Source: Novilysobacter selenitireducens (GTDB lineage Bacteria; Pseudomonadota; Gammaproteobacteria; Xanthomonadales; Xanthomonadaceae). From it: DNA of 64,000 nt. The stretch is taken from positions 124,001 to 188,000 of the forward strand of contig NZ_JAINZW010000002.1 in NCBI RefSeq assembly GCF_020026895.1, written 5' to 3'. The notes under the pieces were generated by a model. That model had not been told where the DNA came from and did not search any database. It saw only the letters and a list, made by a program, of their open reading frames with translations. Positions 50,257-60,200 of this stretch are shown one piece after another. A program made the position numbers and the translations under genes. Numbering within the stretch: the first letter of the stretch is position 1; each line of letters opens with the position of its first letter.

Positions 50257-51906
50257 ATGCGCTCGCTGATCCTGTTTTTCGCCGTCCTTTGTTTCGTCGT
50301 GCCCGTACGGGCCGCCACGTCGCCTGTGGCCGGATGCGCGGGCGGCTCGGTGTTCGAGGATCGCAACGGCAATGGCCGTACGGACGCAGGTGAGCCCGGC
50401 CTGGCAGGCATCGCCATCTCCGATGGCAGGACGGTCGAACGTACGGATGGCGACGGCCGTTACCGGATGTCGGCGTCGGCGGATCGTCCGTTGTTCCTGC
50501 TGAAACCCGCCACGCATGTGCTGCGCGAGCGCGGGAATGGACTGCCGGATTACTGGCGGGGTGCCGGGGATGGAGTGGCGAGCGCGTCGGACAGGAACAG
50601 CGTGCCGCGATGCCGGCCGTTCGCCCTGGCCCCGTTCGCGGCGTCGCCCGAGCGGCGCGAGGCGCTGGATGTCCTCCTCTTCGGCGATCCCCAGGTCAAG
50701 TCGACGGCCGATGTCGGTCATTTCGAGCGCGACATCATCGAACCCCTGATGCAGGGAGCCGCTATCGACATGGGGCACCGCTTCAACCGCTTCCACTTCA
50801 AGGGCGTCGCCGCCGACCTCGGCCTGAGCCTGGGCGACATCGTCGATGACGAGCTGTCGCTGTATCCCGATGTCATCGCCGCCACGACCCGGTTGGGCGT
50901 GCCCTGGCTGCACGTGCCGGGCAACCACGACCTCGACCTGGCGGCAGGCACTGATGCGGCGTCGCTGGCCACGTTCCGCCATCACTTCGGACCGGACACG
51001 TTCGCGTGGGAGGAGCCCGAGGCGACCTTCGTGGTGCTGGACGACGTGATCCACCTGCCGGGTGCGCAACCCGGCTACATCGGCGGGCTGCGCGATGACC
51101 AGTTCGACTTCCTCGATGCCTACCTGGCCACCGTCCCGCGCAATCGGTTGCTGGTGCTGGCGTTGCACATCCCGCTGTTCGATACCGGCGGGCGCGAGAC
51201 GTTCCGTGCGGCCGACCGTGGGCGCCTGTTCGACCTCCTCGCCGAGTTCCCGAAGGTGCTGGTGCTGAGCGCACACAGCCACGTGCAGCAGCACGTCTGG
51301 CACGGCGCAGGTGCCGGTTGGCCCGGCGCCTCGCCGCTGCACGAGTACAACGTCGGCGCCACCTGCGGCGCGTTCTGGTCCGGCGCCCCGGACGAGGTGG
51401 GTGTGCCCGACGCGACCATGGCCGATGGCACGCCGAACGGGTATGCACGCCTGCGCGTCACGGCCGGTGGCGACTACTCCCTGGCCTGGCATCCGGCGCG
51501 ACTCGAGGCGGGCGATCCCTCGCGCACGCAGGCCATGCACCTGCATGCCCCGCGCGTGCTGCGGCGGGGCGCGTATCCGGCCTGGGGCGTGTACGCCAAT
51601 GTCTTCATGGGCGACGCGGGCACCCGCGTCGAGTACCGCGTCGACGGTGGTCCATGGCAGCCGATGCGCCGCGTCGAGCAGCCCGACCCGCTGCTGCTCG
51701 CCGAGAACGCGCGCGATGACGCCAGCGACGTGCTACGCGGCTTCGACCGCTCACCGGAAGCCAAGCCGTCCACTCACCTGTGGCGCGGGGCGCTGCCGAC
51801 GGACCTCGGCGCTGGCTCACACCACGTGGAGGTCAGGGCGTTCGACCGTTGGCAGGGTGAGCAGCGGGCGGAAACGTCGTATCGGCTGGAGGAGTTCGGC
51901 GGGTAG
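50257..51906 (+). CDS. secreted calcineurin-like metallophosphoesterase
   Basis: 549 aa. Signal peptide 1-20 (ends VRAAT), an SdrD-B/metallophosphatase N-terminal beta domain (about 25-100, GSVFEDRNGNGRTDAGEPGL), a calcineurin-like phosphoesterase core (about 128-370: LLFGDPQVK, LSLGDIVDD, HVPGNHDLD, ALHIPLF, LSAHSHVQQH) and a C-terminal beta domain. The metal-binding D, H and N residues are present, so it is probably active outside the cytoplasm. Substrate unknown. Stands alone. Confidence 0.88.
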   Translation: MRSLILFFAVLCFVVPVRAATSPVAGCAGGSVFEDRNGNGRTDAGEPGLAGIAISDGRTVERTDGDGRYRMSASADRPLFLLKPATHVLRERGNGLPDYWRGAGDGVASASDRNSVPRCRPFALAPFAASPERREALDVLLFGDPQVKSTADVGHFERDIIEPLMQGAAIDMGHRFNRFHFKGVAADLGLSLGDIVDDELSLYPDVIAATTRLGVPWLHVPGNHDLDLAAGTDAASLATFRHHFGPDTFAWEEPEATFVVLDDVIHLPGAQPGYIGGLRDDQFDFLDAYLATVPRNRLLVLALHIPLFDTGGRETFRAADRGRLFDLLAEFPKVLVLSAHSHVQQHVWHGAGAGWPGASPLHEYNVGATCGAFWSGAPDEVGVPDATMADGTPNGYARLRVTAGGDYSLAWHPARLEAGDPSRTQAMHLHAPRVLRRGAYPAWGVYANVFMGDAGTRVEYRVDGGPWQPMRRVEQPDPLLLAENARDDASDVLRGFDRSPEAKPSTHLWRGALPTDLGAGSHHVEVRAFDRWQGEQRAETSYRLEEFGG

Positions 51907-52002
51907 AAAGCGTGCGTGGTTGCGTACGTCAGTACCCGATAGCGCGTCTGCCCGTTCTCGTCATCCCTCACTCTGTCCGGGCTGGCAGAGGGTCACATGG
52001 AT

Positions 52003-52479
52003 TCACGGGAGGGAGAGCTTCATCCCTTCGTGCGACGCGACGAACCCCAGCGCCTCGTAGAACTTCAACGCGTCGGGCCTCGCCTTGTCCGTCGTCAACT
52101 GGACCATGTTGCAGTCGCGACGCCGCGCACGTTCGAGGGCATGCTCGAGCAACTGCCGCCCGACGCCTCCCGACCTCGCTTCGCGCGCGACACGCACGCC
52201 CTCGACCATGGCCCGCCAGCGCCCCTGGTAGGTCAGGGAGGGCAGGTAGGTCAGTTGCAGCATGCCGACGACGAGGCCGTCGCTTTCAGCCACCAGCAGC
52301 TCGTTGTTTGGATCACGCGTGATGGTCTCGAACGCGTCGTGGTACCCATGGGGCAACGGCGTTTCGTAACGTTCGCGCGTTGCTCCCAATGCGTCATCCG
52401 CCAGCATTTCGACGAGGCGGGGCAGGTCGGGGGCATTCGCAAGCCGAAATACCATGCGTTCGCCAGCCGCCTCGTTCAC
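52003..52479 (-). CDS. GNAT N-acetyltransferase
   Basis: 158 aa. GNAT fold with the acetyl-CoA loop [19 protein letters not shown] and [24 protein letters not shown], as in ribosomal-alanine/small-molecule acetyltransferases. Substrate unknown. Its start overlaps the mtnC stop (ATGA), so it is translated with methionine salvage genes, though no role there is known. Met9 is an alternative start. Confidence 0.8.
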   Translation of the reverse strand: MNEAAGERMVFRLANAPDLPRLVEMLADDALGATRERYETPLPHGYHDAFETITRDPNNELLVAESDGLVVGMLQLTYLPSLTYQGRWRAMVEGVRVAREARSGGVGRQLLEHALERARRRDCNMVQLTTDKARPDALKFYEALGFVASHEGMKLSLP

Positions 52480-53180
52480 ACCTTCGGCGCGCCGTCGATT
52501 TCCGCGAACGACTCAACACGCCAGTGGCCGTGAGTCGCGTCGCCGAGGCGCGGCTGGGGATAGTCCTCGCGCCGGTCGACCAGCACGGTGGCCAGGCCGG
52601 CCTCCCGCGCGGCGTCGAGCTCCTCGACCACGTCCGACAGGAACATAACGTCGCGGGCGGGCATGCCGATCGACTCGACGATGCGGTGGTAGCTGTCGGC
52701 CTCGCGCTTGCCGCCGACCTCGGTGTCGAACCAGCCCGAGAACAGGCCGGTCAGGTCGCCGGCGTCGCTGTGGCCGAAAAACAGCCGCTGCGCCGGCACG
52801 CTGCCCGACGAGTACACGTACAGCGGCAGGCCGGCTGCGTGCCAGGCTGGCAGGGCCTCGGCGGCGTCGGGATACAGGTGCGCGGTGAAGTCCGCGCCCT
52901 TGTAGCCGTCCGCCCACACCATGCCCTGCAGGGCCTTGAGCGCGGTGTGCTTGCGGTCCTCGTCGATCCAGCCCTGCAGCACCTCGACGACCATCGCGTC
53001 GTCGCACATGCCGCCGTTCTCGCTGGCCACCATGTCCAGCCACTTGCGTACCGCTGGCTCGCGGCCGCGGCGGGCGACGAAGCCGGGCAGGGCGCGGCGT
53101 GCGTACGGGAACAGCACGTCCTTGACGAACGAGATGCTGCTGGTGGTGCCTTCGATGTCGGTCAGGATGGCCTTGGGCAT
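52476..53180 (-). CDS. mtnC: acireductone synthase MtnC
   Basis: 234 aa HAD enzyme (enolase-phosphatase E1). The nucleophile motif is TDIEGTTSS (D8, E10), the Glu-containing variant of this family; [13 protein letters not shown] and [12 protein letters not shown] complete the site. It enolises and dephosphorylates 2,3-diketo-5-methylthiopentyl-1-phosphate. It is separated from mtnD by a REP pair. Confidence 0.93.
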   Translation of the reverse strand: MPKAILTDIEGTTSSISFVKDVLFPYARRALPGFVARRGREPAVRKWLDMVASENGGMCDDAMVVEVLQGWIDEDRKHTALKALQGMVWADGYKGADFTAHLYPDAAEALPAWHAAGLPLYVYSSGSVPAQRLFFGHSDAGDLTGLFSGWFDTEVGGKREADSYHRIVESIGMPARDVMFLSDVVEELDAAREAGLATVLVDRREDYPQPRLGDATHGHWRVESFAEIDGAPKV

Positions 53181-53191
53181 GGAACCGTTCT

Positions 53192-53283
53192 TGTAGGAGC
53201 GGCTTCAGCCGCGATGGATCTGGAGTGCGTCGTCTGGCACGGGAGCCCGGGCGGGCACGATCGCGGCTGAAGCCGTGCCTGCA
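53192..53283. repeat. inverted pair of REP-type A elements
   Basis: TGTAGGAGCGGCTTCAGCCG (53192 on) and a diverged inverted copy ATCGCGGCTGAAGCCGTGCC (53260 on), between mtnC and mtnD. Confidence 0.8.
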
Positions 53284-53306
53284 GCCAGCGAGTCACATTC
53301 AGTGCG

Positions 53307-53864
53307 TCAGCGCGCCTGGCCCTTCTCGTAGCGCGGGAAGCGCTGGGCGATGTCGGTGCCGGTGAAGTGGCCGACCCACCCATCGGGCTCGGTGAAGAAG
53401 CGGATGGCCACGAAGCTGGGTTCCGGCCCCATGTCGAACCAGTGCGTGGTGCCGTCCGGTACGGCGATCAGGTCGCCCTGCTCGCAGGTAATCTCAAAGA
53501 CCTTCTCGCCCACGTGCAGGGTGAACAGACCCGAGCCCGCGACGAAGAACCGGACCTCGTCTTCCTTGTGGAAGTGCTCGTCGAGGAACTTGCGCCGCAT
53601 TTCCTCCCGGTTGGGGTTGTCCGGCGCGATGCTGACCACGTCGACCGTCCTGAAACCGCGCTCGGCCACCAGGCGGTCGATGTCGGAGCGGTAGGCCTCC
53701 ATGATCGCCTCGGGCGTGTCGCCGGGCTGGACGGGTTTGCTGGCCTCCCACTGCTCGAACCCGACGCCGATGCGCGCCAGCTCGCGCGCCATTTCGGCGT
53801 GGTCGGCGGTGGTCAGCTCCGGGGCGTCGTGGCGGTTCTCGTGGAAGATGCGCAGGCGGCTCAT
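53307..53864 (-). CDS. mtnD: acireductone dioxygenase MtnD
   Basis: 185 aa cupin. The metal site is [11 protein letters not shown] plus a later His in DGTTHWF. Depending on metal, the enzyme gives the methionine keto-acid precursor (iron) or an off-pathway product (nickel). ATG at 53864 ([11 protein letters not shown]) overlaps the mtnB stop. Part of mtnB-mtnD-mtnC. Confidence 0.95.
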   Translation of the reverse strand: MSRLRIFHENRHDAPELTTADHAEMARELARIGVGFEQWEASKPVQPGDTPEAIMEAYRSDIDRLVAERGFRTVDVVSIAPDNPNREEMRRKFLDEHFHKEDEVRFFVAGSGLFTLHVGEKVFEITCEQGDLIAVPDGTTHWFDMGPEPSFVAIRFFTEPDGWVGHFTGTDIAQRFPRYEKGQAR

Positions 53865-54511
53865 CGGTGACTCCGGGGTTGCAGGCTCAGCAGTTGCAGC
53901 TCGCAGCCGAGCAGGAATTCGAAGGCTTCGAGGTGGCGGCGTGCCTCGGCCATGTCGCGGCCCCAGGCGTACAGGCCGTGGCCGTCGATCAAGTAACCCC
54001 ACATGCACTGGCGGTCGAGCAGGGCGTCCACCTGCGCGGCCAGCGTGTGCATGTCCTGGCTATTGGGCAGCACCGGCAATTCGACTTCGGTTTCATGGGT
54101 GGTGTTGCCCGCGAAGGCTTTCAACAGCTCGTAGCCCTCCAGGTGCACGTGGCCGGCCCCGGCGTACAGGCGCGAGGCCACGGTCTGCGTCTGCGAGTGG
54201 GTGTGCAGCACGCAGCCGATTTCCGGGAAGCGCTTGTAAAGCTGCGTGTGCAGCAGCGTCTCGGCCGAGGACTTCTGGTCGGTGGCGACCGGCTGGCCGT
54301 CCATGTCGACGACCATGATGTCGCCTTCGGTCAGGCGACCCTTGTCGCGGCCCGACACGGTGATGGCGAGGTGCGCGTCGTCCATGCGACGCGAGAAGTT
54401 ACTGCTGGTGGCCGGCGTCCAACCGCGCTCGGCCAACTCGCGCACGTTGACGATGATTTCGCCGGCGCAGTGGACCAGTCGCTGCGGATCGTAGGGGAGG
54501 GGGGCGTTCAT
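53861..54511 (-). CDS. mtnB: methylthioribulose-1-phosphate dehydratase MtnB
   Basis: 216 aa class II aldolase-fold enzyme. SSNFSRR, VSGRDKG, the zinc-binding HTHSQ and a later [10 protein letters not shown] are conserved. It dehydrates methylthioribulose-1-phosphate. First gene of the methionine salvage unit mtnBDC; mtnA and a kinase or phosphorylase are not in the window. Confidence 0.93.
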   Translation of the reverse strand: MNAPLPYDPQRLVHCAGEIIVNVRELAERGWTPATSSNFSRRMDDAHLAITVSGRDKGRLTEGDIMVVDMDGQPVATDQKSSAETLLHTQLYKRFPEIGCVLHTHSQTQTVASRLYAGAGHVHLEGYELLKAFAGNTTHETEVELPVLPNSQDMHTLAAQVDALLDRQCMWGYLIDGHGLYAWGRDMAEARRHLEAFEFLLGCELQLLSLQPRSHR

Positions 54512-54582
54512 GCCACGAGTTTAGAACACCCGTGCCAGTCCGCGGCCCCGGAACGTCTGAAGGCGGCGCGGCCGCGGCAACG

Positions 54583-54610
54583 AAAAACGGCGCGGATGTC
54601 CGCGCCGTTT
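54583..54610 (-). terminator. Rho-independent terminator after the APC permease
   Basis: AAACGGCGCGG (54585-54595) pairs with CCGCGCCGTTT (54600-54610) with a tight 4-nt loop; on the minus strand it is followed by a T-run. It lies 25 bp after the permease stop and before mtnB. Confidence 0.82.
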
Positions 54611-54634
54611 CCGGGGTTGCTTCAATGCGCGGTC

Positions 54635-55936
54635 TCAGGCCGCGCTGGGCACCTGGCGTCGGCCGAACATGCGGAACAGGCCCCAGGCTATGGCCATGGC
54701 CACGCCCGCCCCCAGCAGCATCGTCAGGGTGGTGGAGGCCAGCAGCAGCCCGCAGGCGACCAGGGCGCCGATGCCCAGCAGGCGGTCCCGCATCCCGGGC
54801 CGGCGCTGCTTGGTGCCGACGACCAGGCTGAGGCCGGCCGCGGCATAGGCCAGCACCACCAGGTTCACCACCACGCCGATGATCAGCCCGAATTGCTCGG
54901 ACACGTTCGGCGACAGCGTCAGGAACGCGATTACGCTCATGGCCGAGGCGATGATCAGCAGGCCCCAGGCGGCCGCGCCACGCGCATTGAGGCGACCGAA
55001 CACGCCAGGCAGGTAGCCGTGCTGCGCGGCCCGGGCGCCGGTTTCGCCGGTCACCAGCATCCAGCCGCCCAGCGTGCCGGTGGCTTTGAGCGCGGCGGCC
55101 GCGGCGATCGCCAGCGCGGCCCACGGCCCGAAGATCTCGGCAGCGACGAGGGCGAACGGTGCACTCGACTCGGCCAGCTGCTGCGCCGGGACAATACCCA
55201 TTACCAGCACGGACGACAGGATGTAGACGACACCGGCGATGAGGATGCCGCCCACCGTGGCGATCGGGACGTCGCGGTCCGGATCGCGCACCAGGCCGGC
55301 GATCATCGCGCCGGTTTCCAGGCCGACGAACGCCCAGAAGATCGCGCCCAACGAACCGAACACCACGCCCGCGTCGGACTGGCCGGACACGTTCCAGGCC
55401 GCATCGTAGATTCCGCGGTCGAAATGTCCCCAGCCGAACAGCAGGACAACGGCCACCGGTGCCAGGCCGAACACCACGCACAGCGACTGGAACTTGGCCA
55501 CCGGCTTGGGGCCCATCAGGTTGACCGCGAACATCAGCCAGATCAGCGCGATCTGGCCGCCGACCTGCACCATGGGGTTGCTGCCGTCCAGCGGCAGCAG
55601 CATGACGAGGTAGCCGAACGCCGCCACTGCGATCGCGTTGTTGCCGATCCACGACGACGCCCAGTACAGCGATGTCGCCAGGAAGCTGGCATCACGCCCC
55701 AGGGAAGGTCGCACATAATCGTCGGCGGACTGCAGGTCGGGGTATTCGCGGGCCAGTCGCGCGAACGCGCCGCCCAGTACCAGCGCCAGTGCAGTGCCGA
55801 CGATCCAACTGAATACCGTCACCGCGCCAGCAGTCGCCAGCGTGGCGGGCAGCAGGAAGAACCCGGAGCCGATCATGTTGTTGGCCACCACGAAGGTGGC
55901 CAACACCGGCCCGATCTTGCGGACGGTCATCGCCAA
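54635..55936 (-). CDS. APC-superfamily amino-acid permease, AdiC/CadB-like
   Basis: 433 aa with about 12 hydrophobic segments. The first helix keeps the substrate-binding break NNMIGSGFFLLP, and FWAFVGLETGA resembles the helix carrying the substrate Trp of arginine:agmatine antiporter AdiC. It probably exchanges a basic amino acid or its amine; substrate is inference. It lies 4 bp after another APC permease on the same strand, so the two form a unit. Confidence 0.82.
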   Translation of the reverse strand: MAMTVRKIGPVLATFVVANNMIGSGFFLLPATLATAGAVTVFSWIVGTALALVLGGAFARLAREYPDLQSADDYVRPSLGRDASFLATSLYWASSWIGNNAIAVAAFGYLVMLLPLDGSNPMVQVGGQIALIWLMFAVNLMGPKPVAKFQSLCVVFGLAPVAVVLLFGWGHFDRGIYDAAWNVSGQSDAGVVFGSLGAIFWAFVGLETGAMIAGLVRDPDRDVPIATVGGILIAGVVYILSSVLVMGIVPAQQLAESSAPFALVAAEIFGPWAALAIAAAAALKATGTLGGWMLVTGETGARAAQHGYLPGVFGRLNARGAAAWGLLIIASAMSVIAFLTLSPNVSEQFGLIIGVVVNLVVLAYAAAGLSLVVGTKQRRPGMRDRLLGIGALVACGLLLASTTLTMLLGAGVAMAIAWGLFRMFGRRQVPSAA

Positions 55937-55940
55937 GGCC

Positions 55941-57410
55941 TCAGCGACGCTGGCGCAGCTTGCTGTGGCGGTAGCCGTAGCCGAAGTAGATCAGCATGCC
56001 GATCGCCGTCCAGCCGAGGAACAGGAACCAGTACTCCATGAACGGCTGCGCGAACAGGTACAGGCACGACAGCACGCCCAGCGGACAGACGATGATCGCC
56101 AGCGGCACCCGGAACGGGCGGTGCAGGCCCGGCTTGGTGTAGCGCAGGATCAGCACGCCGGCGCAGACGGTGGCGAATGCAAGCAGCGTGCCCATCGACA
56201 CCATCTCGCCCAGCAGGCCGATCGGCAGGAAGCCGGCGAGCGTCGCGGCGATCACGCCCACGATGATCGTGCCGATGTAGGGGGTGTGGTACTTCGGGTG
56301 GACCTTGCCGAAGAGCTTCGGCAGCAAGCCGTCGCGCGACATCGAGTAGAAGATGCGCGGCTGCGCCATCAGCATCACCAGGATCACCGACGACAGGCCG
56401 GCGATGGCGGCGATCTCGACCAGCGTCTTCAGCCACAGCAGGCTCGGGTACGCCTCCAGCGCGGTGGCCACCGGCTTGGGCGTGCCCAGCTGGCTGTAGG
56501 GCAGCATGCCGGTCAGCACGGCGCACATGGCGATGTAGATGATGGTGCAGATCACCAGCGAGCCGAGGATGCCGATGGGCATGTCGCGCTGCGGGTTCTT
56601 GGCTTCGCCGGCGGCGGTCGACACGGCGTCGAAGCCGATGTAGGCGAAGAACACGATCGCGGCAGCGCGCATCACGCCATCCATGCCGAAGCGGCCCGGG
56701 CCTTCGTTCTCCGGGATGAAGGGCACCCAGTTGGCCGGGTCGATGTAGGCGATGCCGAAACCGATGAACAGCAGGATCACGGTGATCTTGATCGCCACGA
56801 CGATCGCATTGGCCATCGCCGACTGGGTGATGCCCACGTAGCCGATGCCGGTGACCAGGGCGACGATGAACACCGCCGGCAGGTTGAGGATGGCCCCGGT
56901 ACGGGTGAACTCGCCTTCGGAGAAGGTCAGCGGCGCCGTCGCGAAGAGGTCGGGGATGGGCATCCCGAGCGTGCCCAGAAAACTGTTGAGGTACCCCGAC
57001 CAGCCCACCGCGACGGTGGAGGCGGCGAACAGGTACTCCAGCACCAGGCACCAGCCGATGAACCAGGCGACGAATTCGCCCAGCGTCGCGTAGGAGTACG
57101 AGTACGCGCTGCCCGACACCGGCATCATCGCCGAGAACTCGGCGTAGCACAGGCCGGCGAACGCACACGCGATGCCCGCCAGGATGAAGCTCAGCATGAT
57201 CGCGGGGCCGGCGTGCTCGGCCGCGGCCTGTCCGGTCAGTACGAAGATGCCTGCGCCGATCACCGCGCCCACGCCCAGCATCATCAGCTGGGTGCCGGTC
57301 AAGGTGCGCTTGAGCGTGGCCTCGCCCTCCAGGCTGCCCTCGAAGGGTTCGCCCGCGTCGACGTGGCCCGCCGGCTCGACCGGCTTGGTGATGAACAGGT
57401 TCTTGAACAT
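55941..57410 (-). CDS. APC-superfamily cationic amino-acid transporter-like permease
   Basis: 489 aa with about 12-14 membrane segments. GVGAVIGAGIFVLTGQAAAEHAGP is the typical first helix of the CAT/YhdG group, and GFDAVSTAAGEAKNPQRDMP the conserved loop. Likely imports an amino acid by proton symport. Start is ATG 57410 (MFKNLFITKPVEP) with GGGGAT upstream. It is followed by a second APC permease. Confidence 0.85.
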   Translation of the reverse strand: MFKNLFITKPVEPAGHVDAGEPFEGSLEGEATLKRTLTGTQLMMLGVGAVIGAGIFVLTGQAAAEHAGPAIMLSFILAGIACAFAGLCYAEFSAMMPVSGSAYSYSYATLGEFVAWFIGWCLVLEYLFAASTVAVGWSGYLNSFLGTLGMPIPDLFATAPLTFSEGEFTRTGAILNLPAVFIVALVTGIGYVGITQSAMANAIVVAIKITVILLFIGFGIAYIDPANWVPFIPENEGPGRFGMDGVMRAAAIVFFAYIGFDAVSTAAGEAKNPQRDMPIGILGSLVICTIIYIAMCAVLTGMLPYSQLGTPKPVATALEAYPSLLWLKTLVEIAAIAGLSSVILVMLMAQPRIFYSMSRDGLLPKLFGKVHPKYHTPYIGTIIVGVIAATLAGFLPIGLLGEMVSMGTLLAFATVCAGVLILRYTKPGLHRPFRVPLAIIVCPLGVLSCLYLFAQPFMEYWFLFLGWTAIGMLIYFGYGYRHSKLRQRR

Positions 57411-57599
57411 CCGGATCCCCAAAAAATAGATGTGTCGGCGAAGGTGCGACGCAGACGCGTAGGCGGTGGCGCGATGGCGCGGGCCCACGAGCGGCGGGCC
57501 ACCTTACCCCAGCGGTGAAACCAGCGGCAAGACGCGCTGTGGGACGCGCGGACAGGGCACAATCGCGTCCCGCTTCCGTTCGCACCCGCATTGCTGCAC

Positions 57600-58166
57600 A
57601 TGCACATTTCCAACGCCGCCGACCTGGATTCCCTGCACGCGGAGCTGCACCGATACGCCGGGCGCTGGCCCAACGAGGCGACGACTGCCATGCAGTTCGC
57701 CGCGCTGCTCGACGATGCCGCCGACCCGTTCGTGCGGGGCCGGCTGGCCGGGCACTTCACCGCCTCGGCCTGGCTGGTGTCGCGCTGCGGGCAACGGGTG
57801 CTGATGACCCATCACCGCAAGTTGCAGCGCTGGCTGCAGCTGGGTGGCCATGCGGATGGTGATCGCGACCTGGCGCAGGTCGCGTTGCGCGAAGCGCAGG
57901 AGGAGTCGGGGTTGCCGGGGCTGACCGTCGAGCCCGGGTTTTTCGACCTGGACCGCCACTGGATTCCCGAGCGGGGCGACGTGCCGGGCCACTGGCATTA
58001 CGACGCGCGCTATGTCGTCCGCGCCGGTGACGACGAGCGCTACACCGTCAGCGACGAGTCGCTTGCATTGGCGTGGGTCGACATCGATACGTTGCTTGAT
58101 GATCCCGCCAGCGACGAGTCGCTCCGGCGCATGGCGCTCAAGTGGCGGGCGGGGTGTCCGCGCTGA
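57600..58166 (+). CDS. NUDIX hydrolase
   Basis: 188 aa. The NUDIX box is present as GGHADGDRDLAQVALREA then QEESGL (REAQEESG core). The Glu that normally follows the opening Gly-x5 is not obvious, a variation seen in some NUDIX groups. The substrate, perhaps a nucleoside diphosphate derivative, is unknown. ATG at 57600 is preferred over the TTG 9 bp earlier. Its last 29 bp overlap the end of the convergent antiporter gene. Confidence 0.83.
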   Translation: MHISNAADLDSLHAELHRYAGRWPNEATTAMQFAALLDDAADPFVRGRLAGHFTASAWLVSRCGQRVLMTHHRKLQRWLQLGGHADGDRDLAQVALREAQEESGLPGLTVEPGFFDLDRHWIPERGDVPGHWHYDARYVVRAGDDERYTVSDESLALAWVDIDTLLDDPASDESLRRMALKWRAGCPR

Positions 58167-59412
58167 CGCGGCCACGGCGTCGCTTGCGCCACGCATCCAT
58201 GTGGCGCATCACGCGCGACGCACTCAGGCCGTGGAGCAGGATCGACATCAGCACCACCAACGTGACGATCGCCCACAGCCGTTCGCGCTCGGCGAACTCG
58301 GCGTGGTTGAAGGCGAACATCAGGTAGTAGAACGAGCCGATGCCGCGGATGCCGAACACCGCGACCACCCAGCGCTCGCGTCCGCTCAGGCGGCTGCGTG
58401 ACAACGACAGCCAGCCCGAGAGCGGCCGGACCAGCAGCACGAACCCGACGGCGAACAGCCAGTCGATCGGTCGCAGTGGGTCCAGGATGCCGATGGTCAG
58501 CGTGCCGCCCAGCACGATCAGCAGCAGCGCCGTCAACAAGCGCTCGACCTGGTCGGCGAACTGGTTGAGGACGCCGTGGTACTCGTGGGTGCGCTCGTAG
58601 TGCCGGATCACCAGCGCGGCGACGAACACGGCGAGGAAGCCGTAGCCGTGCAGCAACTCGGTCACGCCGTAGACGAACAGCGTGATCGCCAGCGCGGCCA
58701 GGCCATCGCTGCTGCGCGACATTTCGGCACCCTGCGCGCTGCGGAAGATCAGGTGCATCAGGCCGTACCCGAGCCCCCAGCCGACCACCGCACCGGCGCC
58801 GACGCGCCACAGCACGTCCATCCATACCCAGCGGGCGAACCAGCCAGGCTCGGCATCGCCGCCGACCGCAAGGGCAATGGCGACCGCCAGCCACACGAAG
58901 GGGAAGGCCAGGCCGTCGTTGAGGCCGGCCTCGGATGTCAGGGTGAAGCGGATGGGATCCTCTTCGCCCTCGCCGGGACCCGCAACCTGCACGTCGGACG
59001 CCAGCACCGGGTCGGTGGGCGCCAGCACCGCACCGAGCAGCACCGCCGAGGCCAGGCCCAAGCCCAGCAGGTGCTGGCCCAGCCAGGCGGCGGTCACGAT
59101 GCACAACGGCATGGTCAGCAGCAGCAGCCGCCAGGTCGGAGACCAGGTGCGCCAGTTGAAGGGCGTGTCCAACCGGAGCCCGGCGCCGGCCAGCGCGACG
59201 ATGACGACGAGTTCGGTCAGCTGCTCGGTGAGTTCCGAATAGCGGAACGGGTCCGGACGCGGCACCTGCACCGGCAGCGAGTACAGCACCAGCCCGAGCA
59301 GCACGTAGGCGATCGGGAAGGTGACCGGCTGGCGCTTGAGCAGGTGCGGCAGCCAGGTGGCGCCGATCAGGGCCAGCCCGACGAGGGCCAGCAACAGCTT
59401 GTAGGCATCCAT
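58138..59412 (-). CDS. CPA1-family Na+/H+ antiporter (NhaP-like)
   Basis: 424 aa with about 12 membrane helices. Helix 5-type motif SEAGLNDGLAFPF carries the Asn-Asp pair of electroneutral CPA1 antiporters, and LAPTDPVLASDVQ is also typical. It should exchange Na+ or K+ for protons. The short cationic C-terminus has no regulatory domain. It converges on the NUDIX gene with a 29-bp overlap. Confidence 0.87.
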   Translation of the reverse strand: MDAYKLLLALVGLALIGATWLPHLLKRQPVTFPIAYVLLGLVLYSLPVQVPRPDPFRYSELTEQLTELVVIVALAGAGLRLDTPFNWRTWSPTWRLLLLTMPLCIVTAAWLGQHLLGLGLASAVLLGAVLAPTDPVLASDVQVAGPGEGEEDPIRFTLTSEAGLNDGLAFPFVWLAVAIALAVGGDAEPGWFARWVWMDVLWRVGAGAVVGWGLGYGLMHLIFRSAQGAEMSRSSDGLAALAITLFVYGVTELLHGYGFLAVFVAALVIRHYERTHEYHGVLNQFADQVERLLTALLLIVLGGTLTIGILDPLRPIDWLFAVGFVLLVRPLSGWLSLSRSRLSGRERWVVAVFGIRGIGSFYYLMFAFNHAEFAERERLWAIVTLVVLMSILLHGLSASRVMRHMDAWRKRRRGRVSADTPPAT

Positions 59413-59517
59413 CCGGCGGGAGGGGGCACAGGTAAGAGCGGGCCCGCAGTGTGTCCGCCGCGACGTGAATGCGTCGCTACGGCCGCCGGGCTGGCGGCCG
59501 TAGGGTCGGGGCGTGGA

Positions 59518-60084
59518 TCAGTCCGCGCGGCCGGCGAACTCGCCCGTGGTGGTGTTCACCAGCACGCGCTCGCCGTTGCCGATGTATTCCGGGACCATGA
59601 TCTCCAGCCCGGTCGACAGGCGCGCCGGCTTCGGTCGCTTGGTCGCGGTGCCGCCCTTGAGTTCCGGCGGGGTTTCGACCACCTCGATCGCCACGCTCTG
59701 CGGCAACTGCAGCGCGACCGGCTGGTCGTCGATGATCTGCACGTAGCAGCCCGTCAGGTCGGGAATGATGTAGCCGGCGTCGTCGCCGATGGCGTCGGCA
59801 TCCAGGGTGTAGGGCGTGTAGTCCTCGTCGTCGAGGAACACGAATGCCTCGCCATCCTTGTACGAGAACGTCGCCTGGCGGCGGCTGAGTTCGACTTCCT
59901 TGAGCTCGTCGTCGCCGCCGACGCTGAGGTCGTACTTCTGCCCGCCCGGCACCGAGTACATGGTGAAGCGGTACTTGACGTTGCCGCCACGGCCCTGCGG
60001 CGAGCTGCGCTCGATGTCGCGCACCTGGTACACGGTGCCGTTGTGCTCGACCACGTTTCCTTTCTTAACGTCGTAGGCTTTCAT
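59518..60084 (-). CDS. efpL: elongation factor P-like protein EfpL (YeiP)
   Basis: 188 aa EF-P paralogue. The tip loop reads [13 protein letters not shown] with Arg32 where EF-P carries Lys34, and the C-terminal domain is EF-P-like ([12 protein letters not shown]). EfpL proteins resolve ribosome stalling without the lysyl modification. A dedicated EF-P with EpmB lies at 6.2-7.9 kb, so the genome has both systems. REP elements lie just upstream. Confidence 0.92.
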   Translation of the reverse strand: MKAYDVKKGNVVEHNGTVYQVRDIERSSPQGRGGNVKYRFTMYSVPGGQKYDLSVGGDDELKEVELSRRQATFSYKDGEAFVFLDDEDYTPYTLDADAIGDDAGYIIPDLTGCYVQIIDDQPVALQLPQSVAIEVVETPPELKGGTATKRPKPARLSTGLEIMVPEYIGNGERVLVNTTTGEFAGRAD

Positions 60085-60108
60085 GCGTTGTCCGGTGGGC
60101 CTGTCTTT

Positions 60109-60186
60109 TGTAGGAGCGGCTTCAGCCGCAAATGTGAATCGGCGCGGGCAACCCGTCTGGAGATCGCGGCTGAAGCCACACCTGCA
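60109..60186. repeat. inverted pair of REP-type A elements
   Basis: TGTAGGAGCGGCTTCAGCCG (60109 on) faces the diverged ATCGCGGCTGAAGCCACACC (60163 on) between efpL and the SDR gene. Confidence 0.8.
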
Positions 60187-60200
60187 GGGGCTTTTGAGCG

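Noticed and set aside
53867-56041. A 724-codon plus-strand open frame opposite mtnB and the permeases
   Set aside because: It is antisense to well-supported genes, has biased composition (His/Gln/Arg/Ala-rich) and no recognisable domain; GC-rich DNA produces such frames often. The same applies to the 697-codon frame opposite fimX.
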